From NCBI GenBank assembly GCA_964369475.1, contig CAYJFK010000031.1, positions 1 through 26,170 of the forward strand: 26,170 nt of DNA, in the 5' to 3' direction. Shown here in pieces: positions 15,027 to 21,881 of this stretch; the stretch's first letter is position 1; every line of letters begins with the position of its first letter. A model generated the notes under the pieces. That model searched no databases, had not been told where the DNA came from, and was given only the letters and a program-made list of their open reading frames with translations. Both the position numbers and the translations under genes were made by a program. This DNA comes from CAYJFK01 sp964369475 (lineage in GTDB: Bacteria; Bacillota; Clostridia; Oscillospirales; Feifaniaceae).

Positions 15027-15060
15027 TTATAGAGCTTACAAGGGCTCTTGCCCCCTATAA

Positions 15061-17538
15061 TTATTTCGGATTCGTTACATAGCCTTCTTCAAGCAAGAAC
15101 TCGTATGCAATAACTTCAGCATCGATAAGGTCTTCCGATGCTCTTGAGTTTAGCTCTACCATCTTGGCATCGTCTATCAGCGTCACGATCTCCGCAAGCA
15201 CTGCTAAGATTTCGGGATGTTCCGTTGCGATTCTCTCGTTTACGAGCGGGAACATTTCGTAGTGCGAGAAGAAGTTTTTATCATCGTCAAGCGCTACAAG
15301 GTTGTATTTGCCCATGAGCGAATCTGTCGAAAATGCCGTTATAACCTCAACATCGCCCTCGGCTACCGCTGTGTACATCAAAGAGCCTGTAAGAACCTTT
15401 ATGTCGGCAAAGTTTGTGCCGTACATGTCGTTTAGCCCTAAAAGCCCGTCCTCACGAACAGAGAACTCCGAGCTGCATCCAAGCATAAATCCGCTCGAGA
15501 TTGCCGCAAGATCGCTTACAGTTTCAAGCGAATACTGCTCTGCCGTTTCGGGCATTACGCTTAGAACATATCTGTTGTTAAAACCAAACTCGGGCAGTGC
15601 GTAGAGATTGTACTCTTCGAGCACATTTGCCTTGATCTGATCATATACCGCTTCTTCTGTCGTTCCGGGGACATATGTATCTCCCAAAATTGCCGTTAGA
15701 AGTGAGCCTGTGTACTCTGGGTATATGTCTATCTCGTCGGTCTCAAGCGCTGTAAAGGCAATCTGCGTTCCGCCAAGACCCATTCTGCGCTCGACTGTGT
15801 GATTTGTCTGCTGCTCGATGGCCTCGGCCATTATATGCCCGATTATGCGACCCTCGATAGACTCCTTCGAGCCGATTGTGATTACCTCGGACGGTTTTTC
15901 CTCTGTTTTAACATAGCCGTGCTCGAGTAAAAACTCATATGCAATGACCTCAGCATCTATAAGGTCTTCCGATGCTCTCGAGTTTAGCTCTATCATGGTC
16001 TCGTCGTCTATAAGCGTTACTATCTCTGCAAGCACTTCAACAACTTCGGGATGCTCGTTTACAATTCTCTCGTTTACGAGCGGGAACATTTCGTAGTGCG
16101 AGAAGAAGTTTTTATCATCGTCAAGCGCTACAAGGTTGTATTTGCCCATGAGCGAATCTGTCGAAAATGCCGTTATAACCTCAACATCGCCCTCGGCTAC
16201 CGCTGTGTACATCAAAGAGCCTGTAAGAACCTTTATGTCGGCAAAGTTTGTGCCGTACATGTCGTTTAGCCCTAAAAGCCCGTCCTCACGAACAGAGAAC
16301 TCCGAGCTGCATCCAAGCATAAATCCGCTCGAGATTGCCGCAAGATCGCTTACAGTTTCAAGCGAATACTGCTCTGCCGTTTCGGGCATTACGCTTAGAA
16401 CATATCTGTTGTTAAAACCAAACTCGGGCAGTGCGTAGAGATTGTACTCTTCGAGCACATTTGCCTTGATCTGATCATATACCGCTTCTTCTGTCGTTCC
16501 GGGGACATATGTATCTCCCAAAATTGCCGTTAGAAGTGAGCCTGTGTACTCTGGGTATATGTCTATCTCGTCGGTCTCAAGCGCTGTAAAGGCAATCTGC
16601 GTTCCGCCAAGACCCATTCTGCGCTCGACTGTGTGATTTGTCTGCTGCTCGATGGCCTCGGCCATTATATGCCCGATTATGCGACCCTCGATAGACTCCT
16701 TTGAGCCGATTGTTATTACCTCGGTCGGAACGACCTCTGTACCGTCGTCGCTCGGCACTACCGGCATTGTAACATTAGAGGACATGTAATCGCTGACAAA
16801 TACGCCTATAACAATAACAAGCACAATGCCAACCGATACGAATGTTCTCTTTTTGTGTGTACGCATATTTTCTATTGTCTCTTGCGAAATGTTTGCGCCC
16901 GATATTTGCAAGCTTATCGGGGTTACTGCCTTTTCAACCTTGCTCATTATAAAGTCCATCGTAATGGCAAGCAAACAGGCAGGAATTGCTCCCGATAAAA
17001 TCATAACTGTGCTTAAAACATTTATACCGGCAATAACAATAGTACCCAGTACATCTGCGCCAACATAGGCCGCTATCGTCATAAGTCCTACCGCTGTAAC
17101 GGACGATATTCTTATACCTGCCATTATAACGGGCAGTGCAATCGGTATTTGCACTTTAAAGAGAACCTGCGTCCTCGTCATACCGATGCCTTTGGCCGCT
17201 TCGAGTGTGTTGTCGTCTATATTCGAAAGGCCTGTGTATGTGTTTTTCAATATCGGAAGTAGCGAATATGTTACAACCATGATTATGGCCGTCGTCTCGC
17301 CTATACCGAGCGAGGGTACCAAAAACCCAACAAGCGCAAGGCTTGGGATTGCCTGTACAACGTTGGCAAGCGTAAGTATGGGCCTGCCGAGCGCTCTATA
17401 GTTGTATATTATTATTCCGAGGGGCACGCCTATCAGGATGGCTATAAAGACAGCGATAAATGTATACTGAATATGGTTTAAAAATAGCAACATTATCCTG
17501 TCTATATTTTCAATAAAATACTTTAAAAAATCACTCAC
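15061..17538 (-). CDS. OpuC-type osmoprotectant ABC transporter: permease fused to two tandem substrate-binding domains
   Basis: 825-residue fusion. Residues ~1-225 are the permease, with several membrane spans and the EAA loop (EAAKGIGMTRTQVLFKVQIP), which contacts the ATPase. Another hydrophobic span (~232-250) leads to two consecutive OpuAC/ProX-type binding domains (about 275-548 and 553-825), both beginning EVITIGSKESIEGRIIGHIM and containing IYPEYTGSLLTAILG. Such systems import glycine betaine, choline, carnitine or proline betaine during osmotic stress. Permease-receptor fusions with one binding domain are well known; two in tandem is less common. The two copies have an 834-bp period, and ~638 bp appear identical (15230-15867 and 16064-16701). 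Start: GTG at 17538, overlapping the ATPase stop, with GGAGG nine bases before it; the open frame reaches 17589 inside the ATPase gene. Confidence 0.9.
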   Translation of the reverse strand: MSDFLKYFIENIDRIMLLFLNHIQYTFIAVFIAILIGVPLGIIIYNYRALGRPILTLANVVQAIPSLALVGFLVPSLGIGETTAIIMVVTYSLLPILKNTYTGLSNIDDNTLEAAKGIGMTRTQVLFKVQIPIALPVIMAGIRISSVTAVGLMTIAAYVGADVLGTIVIAGINVLSTVMILSGAIPACLLAITMDFIMSKVEKAVTPISLQISGANISQETIENMRTHKKRTFVSVGIVLVIVIGVFVSDYMSSNVTMPVVPSDDGTEVVPTEVITIGSKESIEGRIIGHIMAEAIEQQTNHTVERRMGLGGTQIAFTALETDEIDIYPEYTGSLLTAILGDTYVPGTTEEAVYDQIKANVLEEYNLYALPEFGFNNRYVLSVMPETAEQYSLETVSDLAAISSGFMLGCSSEFSVREDGLLGLNDMYGTNFADIKVLTGSLMYTAVAEGDVEVITAFSTDSLMGKYNLVALDDDKNFFSHYEMFPLVNERIVNEHPEVVEVLAEIVTLIDDETMIELNSRASEDLIDAEVIAYEFLLEHGYVKTEEKPSEVITIGSKESIEGRIIGHIMAEAIEQQTNHTVERRMGLGGTQIAFTALETDEIDIYPEYTGSLLTAILGDTYVPGTTEEAVYDQIKANVLEEYNLYALPEFGFNNRYVLSVMPETAEQYSLETVSDLAAISSGFMLGCSSEFSVREDGLLGLNDMYGTNFADIKVLTGSLMYTAVAEGDVEVITAFSTDSLMGKYNLVALDDDKNFFSHYEMFPLVNERIATEHPEILAVLAEIVTLIDDAKMVELNSRASEDLIDAEVIAYEFLLEEGYVTNPK
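15230..15867. repeat. Identical direct repeat, copy in the second substrate-binding domain
   Basis: About 638 bp in which I found no difference from 16064-16701 when reading both copies side by side. It encodes residues ~558-770 of the fusion. Outside these limits the 834-bp repeat units differ at many, mostly synonymous, positions. Confidence 0.85.
16064..16701. repeat. Identical direct repeat, copy in the first substrate-binding domain
   Basis: Partner of 15230-15867, offset by exactly 834 bp (278 codons), encoding residues ~280-492. The sharp change from identity to diverged flanks suggests gene conversion; an assembly error in a repeat of this length must also be considered. Confidence 0.85.
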
Positions 17539-18664
17539 CGCCTGCCACCTCCCCAAAATCGATAAATTGTTGGCTAAGCGTTGTAACAAGATTACTTGTC
17601 GTTACAAGGCCTTCAAGCTTGCCATTTTCGCCTACGACAGGCATATTTGTAGCGCCTGACCGTTTGAACTTTTCCAGCAGGTCTAATATAGATTCCTCCG
17701 GGTGTGTCGTTGCACGAGGTTCTCTAATTAAATCGGAAACAGGCTTCGACTTATCTTCGCACTGGGAGAGCGACACAGCGTGGACAATTCCCAAAAACTT
17801 GTTTTCTTCATCGACAACCAAAAGTCTGTCTATTCTGCGAAGTCGCATATTTTCAATGGCCTTTAGTACAGGAACACCCGGAAATACCGTAACCGGTGTG
17901 GTAACCATTATGTCCCTTGCCCTTATAAAGGCAGGATTGCTCCAAATTCTGTTTTTGCCGACAAAGTCCGAAACAAAGTCGTCTATCGGGTTTTTTAGAA
18001 TGTTCTCGGGAGTGTCGTACTGGACTAATTGGCCGTCCTTTATAATGCCTATTCTATCGGCAATCTTTATCGCCTCGTTCATATCATGAGTTATAAAGAC
18101 TATCGTCTTCTTTAGTCTCGACTGCAAGTTTACAAGCTCGTCTTGCAACTGGTTTCTCGTTATCGGGTCGAGTGCCGAAAAGGGCTCGTCCATAAGTATA
18201 ACTTCAGGATCTGTCGCAAAGGCTCTGGCAACTCCTATTCTCTGGCTCTGACCGCCTGAAAGCTGTGTTGGGTATCTGTCTAAATACTCAGGGCCCATTC
18301 CAACAAGCTTTAGCAAAAACTTTGTGCGCTTATCTACTTCATCGGGATCTCTGCGCTCGAGTTTCGGTATTATCTCTATATTCTCCCTCACTGTTAAATG
18401 CGGAAAAAGACCTACCTGCTGAATTACATAACCCATATTACGCCTTAACTTAATATGGTCGTGCTTTGAAATATCCTGACCGTCTATATAAATTTTCCCG
18501 GCCGTTGGCTCGATTAGCCTGTTTATCATCTTTAACGTAGTCGTCTTACCACAACCTGATGGGCCTATAAGAACTACTATTTCGCCCTTGTTAACTTCAA
18601 AGCTTAGTTTGTCTACAACCTTTGTTGTTTTGTAGACCTTTGTTACATCTTCAAATCTAATCAA
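17531..18664 (-). CDS. OpuCA-type glycine betaine/choline ABC transporter ATPase with CBS pair
   Basis: 377-residue ATP-binding subunit energising the fused permease downstream. The N-terminal ABC domain has Walker A GPSGCGKTT, a Q-loop in YVIQQVGLFPHLTV, the signature LSGGQSQR, Walker B VILMDEPFSALD and the switch His in FITHDMNEA. The C-terminal part (from about residue 250) carries two CBS motifs (ARDIMVTTPVTVFPGVPVLK; GATNMPVVGENGKLEGLVT). In OpuA/OpuC transporters the CBS pair senses ionic strength or binds c-di-AMP. The start is TTG at 18664 with AGGAGGT seven bases upstream. An ATG five bases upstream of the TTG is out of frame and meets TAG after four codons. The stop overlaps the permease GTG, a coupled two-gene operon. 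Confidence 0.93.
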   Translation of the reverse strand: MIRFEDVTKVYKTTKVVDKLSFEVNKGEIVVLIGPSGCGKTTTLKMINRLIEPTAGKIYIDGQDISKHDHIKLRRNMGYVIQQVGLFPHLTVRENIEIIPKLERRDPDEVDKRTKFLLKLVGMGPEYLDRYPTQLSGGQSQRIGVARAFATDPEVILMDEPFSALDPITRNQLQDELVNLQSRLKKTIVFITHDMNEAIKIADRIGIIKDGQLVQYDTPENILKNPIDDFVSDFVGKNRIWSNPAFIRARDIMVTTPVTVFPGVPVLKAIENMRLRRIDRLLVVDEENKFLGIVHAVSLSQCEDKSKPVSDLIREPRATTHPEESILDLLEKFKRSGATNMPVVGENGKLEGLVTTSNLVTTLSQQFIDFGEVAGGE

Positions 18665-18696
18665 AAAACATACCTCCTTTTAAATCGATTTTGTTT

Positions 18697-18834
18697 GGCT
18701 ATATAAACACGAATACGGGCAGACCGCTAAATGGAGGTTGCCACTCCACTTAAACGATATGTCCGCATAGGTATGCCAAACACCCATAAATAACAGCTCG
18801 AAACCGAGCCCCCGTATAGCCCTTTTAAACGGGG
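18697..18834 (-). promoter_or_regulatory. Long structured 5' leader of the osmoprotectant operon (candidate regulatory RNA)
   Basis: On the minus-strand transcript an outer helix GGCUAUA/UAUAGCC (18815-18821 with 18697-18703), continued by CGGG/CCCG (18811-18814 with 18716-18719), encloses three hairpins: GCUCG/CGAGC (18796-18809), GCAU/AUGC (18765-18776) and AAGUGGAG/CUCCAUUU (18729-18751). The last needs a G-U pair that would be A-C on the other strand, which favours this transcribed strand. Upstream, ACCCCGU-type bases (18829-18834) can pair with ACGGGG (18810-18815), excluding the inner closing helix, so two alternative folds are possible. I do not recognise a known riboswitch class. Confidence 0.5.
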
Positions 18835-18854
18835 TATATATATAATATGTAGGT

Positions 18855-18883
18855 ATTATATCACAAATCACAAAGTTGCACAA
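18855..18883 (-). promoter_or_regulatory. Sigma-A promoter of the osmoprotectant transporter operon
   Basis: Minus strand TTGTGC (18878-18883), 17-bp spacer, TATAAT (18855-18860). The predicted start near 18848 gives an unusually long leader of about 185 nt before the TTG start codon at 18664, which contains the structured element described at 18697-18834. Confidence 0.6.
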
Positions 18884-18944
18884 TAGAAAATTTTATTTTT
18901 ATTCTTTTAATTATAAATTTACTCATTTTTTTGTTATAATTGAA

Positions 18945-18983
18945 CAAAAAACAACAAGAAAAGTTTTTTGCTTTTCCTGCTGT
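18945..18983 (-). terminator. Intrinsic terminator of the dnaD-dnaC-like operon
   Basis: On the minus strand ACAGCAGGAAAAG (18983-18971) pairs with CUUUUCUUGUUGU (18963-18951), 13 pairs including two G-U, followed by UUUUU (18950-18946). On the plus strand the same arms carry two A-C mismatches, so the element is built for minus-strand transcription, ending the operon 47 bp after its stop. Confidence 0.8.
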
Positions 18984-19029
18984 TTTTTTAAAAAAATTCG
19001 TCTTAAAATTAGAATTTCACACTTTTGCC

Positions 19030-20007
19030 TTATCCTTTTTGGCGACGTTTAGAACGCATGTCCTCGCCTGCAAAGTGCAAAATTGTATAACCGTCTAAAA
19101 GTCTCGATACAAATTTTTGGGTGTAGTTTTGCGATAGCTCGTTTAGTGTGTAATTTGTGCTAATAATGGTTTTTTTGCCTGTAATAAGCCTTGTGTTTAT
19201 AAGGGTAAAAAGTTCCGACATGGTAACAGGCCCCATGTATTCCGAGCCGAGATCGTCTATTATAAGAAGGTCGCATTCGCTGTATGCATCGGGGTCTATC
19301 TCCGATGTTCTGCCAAAGCGTCTGTCCTCGAGGCGCCTTAGGATATTGCCTGCCATGTCGTATTGCACCGAGTAGCCGCCCCCTGCAATTTCCTTTGCTA
19401 TGGCGGAAGATAGATGAGTTTTACCGAGCCCTGTCGCCCCCGTCATCAAAAGGCCGAGCCCCTGACGTTCGAAGTTTGCGACAAAATTCTTGCAAATTTC
19501 GAGGTTTTTCTTTGCCATAAGCCGTGGGCTGACCCCTTGCAGCCCCGGTGTGTCGCTATATGCCGAGAGTTCGAAGGAGTCGAAGCGCTGTGACGACAAG
19601 GCCGATGCCAATACGGAAGATTTATATATTTGGTTTTTCAGTATTGCAAGGTAGCACTCACACGGGCCGCCACCATCTTTAGCTCCCGAATCGTAGCAAA
19701 GCTTGCAAAAATATTGCACCTTATATGTCTCTTTCGACAGGCCGTGGGTAGTAAGCAGCAAGTCCCTCTCCTTTGTAAGCGTATCTATTTTGTCCTTGGC
19801 ACGCAGTACAGCACTTCTACCCTCTCTTTGCAAAACGCTCTTGGCAAGCTCTGCCGATATGTCCGACATTTCCTTTTCAATTTCAATAAATCTAATGTCG
19901 GCACGCCTCGCGGCATTTATCATTCTATCATACGACTCTTGCGCCGCCGCCCTGCGTGATTCGAGTACCTCCTCGGCACGCCGCACTATTTCGGGGCTGT
20001 ACTTCAT
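19030..20007 (-). CDS. DnaC/DnaI-type helicase loader ATPase
   Basis: 325-residue AAA+ ATPase expected to load the replicative helicase. The N-terminal half is helical and coiled-coil-like (EIVRRAEEVLESRRAAAQESYDRM), followed by a Cys cluster (FCKLCYDSG, GGPCECY) fitting the zinc-binding part of DnaI-like loaders. The ATPase domain has Walker A GATGLGKTHL, Walker B LLIIDDLGSE, a sensor-1 block IISTNYTLNEL and an Arg-finger block VSRLLDG. It lacks transposon-type features of IstB, and pairing with a DnaD-domain gene supports a replication role; similar genes also occur in phages, but no phage genes are nearby. The ATG at 20007 overlaps the upstream stop as ATGA. Confidence 0.88.
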   Translation of the reverse strand: MKYSPEIVRRAEEVLESRRAAAQESYDRMINAARRADIRFIEIEKEMSDISAELAKSVLQREGRSAVLRAKDKIDTLTKERDLLLTTHGLSKETYKVQYFCKLCYDSGAKDGGGPCECYLAILKNQIYKSSVLASALSSQRFDSFELSAYSDTPGLQGVSPRLMAKKNLEICKNFVANFERQGLGLLMTGATGLGKTHLSSAIAKEIAGGGYSVQYDMAGNILRRLEDRRFGRTSEIDPDAYSECDLLIIDDLGSEYMGPVTMSELFTLINTRLITGKKTIISTNYTLNELSQNYTQKFVSRLLDGYTILHFAGEDMRSKRRQKG

Positions 20008-21056
20008 TTTGCACCTCCGCTTGCATCTGCTTTATATGCTTGATTTTGCTCGTCCATTGTTGTCTCCCCTAAAGCCTCGCCCTCTGCCCCCTTGGTCTCT
20101 CCGTAAATAGCATCAAAGCTCCATGCGGAAAAACCGTCTAAATCGTAGGAGGGCTCGCTCTTTGTGTCTACCTTCTTTTTCTTAGACCCCCTCTTTGGAG
20201 GGGTCTCTGCGGCGGCCGCCACTATGTCTGTAATGCCCTTTTGCTTCCAGTCGGACAAAATTGTGTCTATATAAGCAAAGGAGAGCTTGCCAATCGTGTC
20301 GACGCACCTCTCATATGCCGTTTTAATCATTTCCCTTTCAAAGCAAAGCGTCTCCGACCAGCGTGCAATATAGTCGCTCTCCCTCGTCGACAGCTTGCGG
20401 TCGCCAAGACCAAAGAGCGTTCTCACAACGCTCTCTGCCGAGCGGCGGCTACGCCTTTTAACTATGTACTGTTCGGCTTGTGTAGCGCTCGATATGCCGA
20501 GCTGTTGCCATTTCGAGGCAAAGTCTTCTATCTTTTTAAGCGACACATTGCCCTCCGACTTGCAAAGGGAAAAGAGCATTAATATCGCCTCGGCTTCAAG
20601 GCCGTAGTAGTCGGAAAGTGAGTATAGCACCTCGTATTCCGTAGGACTGAATGTGCGGCCGAGTATGCCCTGCCCTGTCATAAGTGCCGATTTTAAGTCG
20701 GGTTTTTCGGTAAGTGCCGCTTCTATTTCCTCGAACCTGTACGAGGGGCGACGAGTCTCGCTCTTGCGTTTTTTCGGCACAGGCGTGTCGACGGTCGGCG
20801 GAGATAGCACAATGCGTTTTTCTTTAACGGCAAGCACCCCCCTGTCTACCCATGCGGCAACGGCATTCGTAAAGACAGACGGCGTAATTTCAAGTATGTC
20901 GCAACAGGCCTCCTCGCTCGCCCCTTCGCCCGAGGCAAGCAGCCAAAGTATAACCTTTATTTCTATTTCGGTCGCCGTTACAAGGTGACGCTTTACAATG
21001 CTAATGGGCACCATAAACCAAGCCGACGGCAATGTTATATCAAATGTATAAGCCAT
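20004..21056 (-). CDS. DnaD-domain replication initiation protein
   Basis: 350-residue protein with an N-terminal winged-helix-like part (residues ~1-85, EIEIKVILWLLASGEGASEEACCDILEI) and two DnaD/DnaB_2 helical modules (~120-190 and ~205-275). The second ends in YIDTILSDWKQKGI, the classic YxxxIxxxW-x4-G block that binds single-stranded DNA. The tail is charged and Lys-rich. In Bacillota such proteins, with DnaB and DnaI, remodel the origin or restart sites and recruit the helicase. Sharing an operon with the DnaC-like loader fits this. The ATG at 21056 follows AAGGAG at 8 bases. Confidence 0.9.
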   Translation of the reverse strand: MAYTFDITLPSAWFMVPISIVKRHLVTATEIEIKVILWLLASGEGASEEACCDILEITPSVFTNAVAAWVDRGVLAVKEKRIVLSPPTVDTPVPKKRKSETRRPSYRFEEIEAALTEKPDLKSALMTGQGILGRTFSPTEYEVLYSLSDYYGLEAEAILMLFSLCKSEGNVSLKKIEDFASKWQQLGISSATQAEQYIVKRRSRRSAESVVRTLFGLGDRKLSTRESDYIARWSETLCFEREMIKTAYERCVDTIGKLSFAYIDTILSDWKQKGITDIVAAAAETPPKRGSKKKKVDTKSEPSYDLDGFSAWSFDAIYGETKGAEGEALGETTMDEQNQAYKADASGGAK

Positions 21057-21103
21057 TTATCTGCTCCTTTTCCTTTTGGGATTGGTCTTGTAGGTAGATC
21101 TTT

Positions 21104-21133
21104 AGTATACCACAAAGTTCATATATGTGGCAA
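21104..21133 (-). promoter_or_regulatory. Promoter of the dnaD-dnaC-like operon
   Basis: Minus strand TTGCCA (21128-21133), 18-bp spacer and TATACT (21104-21109), giving a leader of about 40 nt before the ATG at 21056. Confidence 0.5.
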
Positions 21134-21214
21134 TGACAAGAGTTGCCCCTTGGCTTATATTTTTATAACTGTACAAAGCATATTTTAAGGCAATATTGTT
21201 GCTAAGCACAGATC

Positions 21215-21730
21215 CTACTCTTTTATTTTGGCATACATTTTCATATCGAAAAACCGGCCATCTTTATAGCAATTCTTAACCGGTGTCCCCTCGTACAAAA
21301 ATCCGTTTTTCTCGAGCGTTTTGCAAGATGCAAGATTGTGACTAAACGGCTCTGCAAAAATTCTTACTATATCTGAGTTTTCAAATACATAGTCGCATAT
21401 CTCGCCTATGGCATTTGTCGCAATACCGTTTCCCCATTGATCCTCCGATATATAGTACCCAAGCTCTGCCGTTTTACTGTGAATATTGTCCCTTCGCTCT
21501 ACACTTATACTGCCGACCAATTTTCCGTCATGCACAATGGCAAATGCAAACATTTTGTCCTTGTCTGCATTTAACATTTCGTTAATGTACCAATTTGCAT
21601 CTTCTATGGTATAGGGGTATGGAATGCCGTTACCTATATTTTTTTGCACATTTATATTTCCTATTATGGGTGGTAACTCTTTTGCAAACTCTATTTTCCA
21701 GCCTGATAGTTCGTCATTTTTTGCCTCCAT
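21215..21730 (-). CDS. GNAT family N-acetyltransferase (RimJ/RimL type)
   Basis: 171-residue acyl-CoA transferase. The GNAT core is clear: FAIVHDGKLVGSISVERRD (strands 2-4), AELGYYISEDQWGNGIATNAIGEICDYVF (motif A with the Q/R-x-x-G-x-G/A loop as QWGNGIA) and IFAEPFSHNLASCKTLEKNGFLYEGT, the block typical of RimJ/RimL-like enzymes. The target could be a protein N-terminus or a small molecule. The ATG at 21730 has no ribosome binding site and lies about 5 nt from the expected transcription start. A GGAGG just inside the gene precedes only an out-of-frame ATG that stops early. It is a single-gene unit lying between the DnaD and copper operons. Confidence 0.9.
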   Translation of the reverse strand: MEAKNDELSGWKIEFAKELPPIIGNINVQKNIGNGIPYPYTIEDANWYINEMLNADKDKMFAFAIVHDGKLVGSISVERRDNIHSKTAELGYYISEDQWGNGIATNAIGEICDYVFENSDIVRIFAEPFSHNLASCKTLEKNGFLYEGTPVKNCYKDGRFFDMKMYAKIKE

Positions 21731-21741
21731 ACTTATTTAAA

Positions 21742-21770
21742 AGTATACCACAGGCGGATGAAATTTTCAA
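21742..21770 (-). promoter_or_regulatory. Sigma-A promoter giving a near-leaderless GNAT transcript
   Basis: Minus strand TTGAAA (21765-21770), 17-bp spacer, TATACT (21742-21747). The ATG at 21730 follows 12 bases after the -10 box, leaving a predicted leader of about 5 nt and no room for a ribosome binding site. Confidence 0.6.
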
Positions 21771-21785
21771 ACTGCTCTATATGTC

Positions 21786-21830
21786 AAAAGCGGTATGTCC
21801 GAGTTACACTCGGACATACCGCTTTTTTTT
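21786..21830. terminator. Strong 18-bp hairpin terminator
   Basis: AAAAGCGGTATGTCCGAG (21786-21803), loop TTACA, and its exact complement (21809-21826). Eight Ts follow on the plus strand; on the minus strand, where the copper operon ends at 21882, the stem is followed by TTTTG. It is therefore probably the copA terminator and works either way. Confidence 0.85.
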
Positions 21831-21881
21831 ACAAAGGTTGTTCTTACAACACATTATCAGTTAATGGTCATCCCCATAAAG

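Larger units (their letters stand above)
14320..15060. other. 741-bp gene-free interval rich in palindromes
   Basis: No credible coding frame lies between the converging PBP and OpuC genes. The stretch holds, in order: a 17-bp inverted repeat (14420-14461); a G/C-only tract with 19 Gs (14464-14540); a hairpin AAGTGC...GCACTT (14589-14624); a hairpin around GCTAAACA/TGTTTTAGC near 14650-14680; about 170 bp of ordinary sequence; a first 28-bp palindrome (14850-14877); a GGGCACC/GGTGCCC hairpin near 14927-14945; and a second identical palindrome (14999-15026). AATCAGCTTTAG near 14600 reappears inverted near 14882. The composition suggests accumulated non-autonomous repeats or an uncharacterised structured RNA. 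I could not match 6S RNA, RNase P RNA, SRP RNA or tmRNA motifs in it. Confidence 0.6.

Noticed and set aside
18653..18671. ATG at 18671 as the start of the OpuCA-type ATPase
   Set aside because: That ATG is out of frame and meets TAG after four codons; the TTG at 18664 has the correctly spaced ribosome binding site.
19030..20007. IstB-like transposition helper ATPase
   Set aside because: No partner transposase or terminal repeats; the Cys cluster, the N-terminal helical region and the adjacent DnaD gene favour a replication loader.
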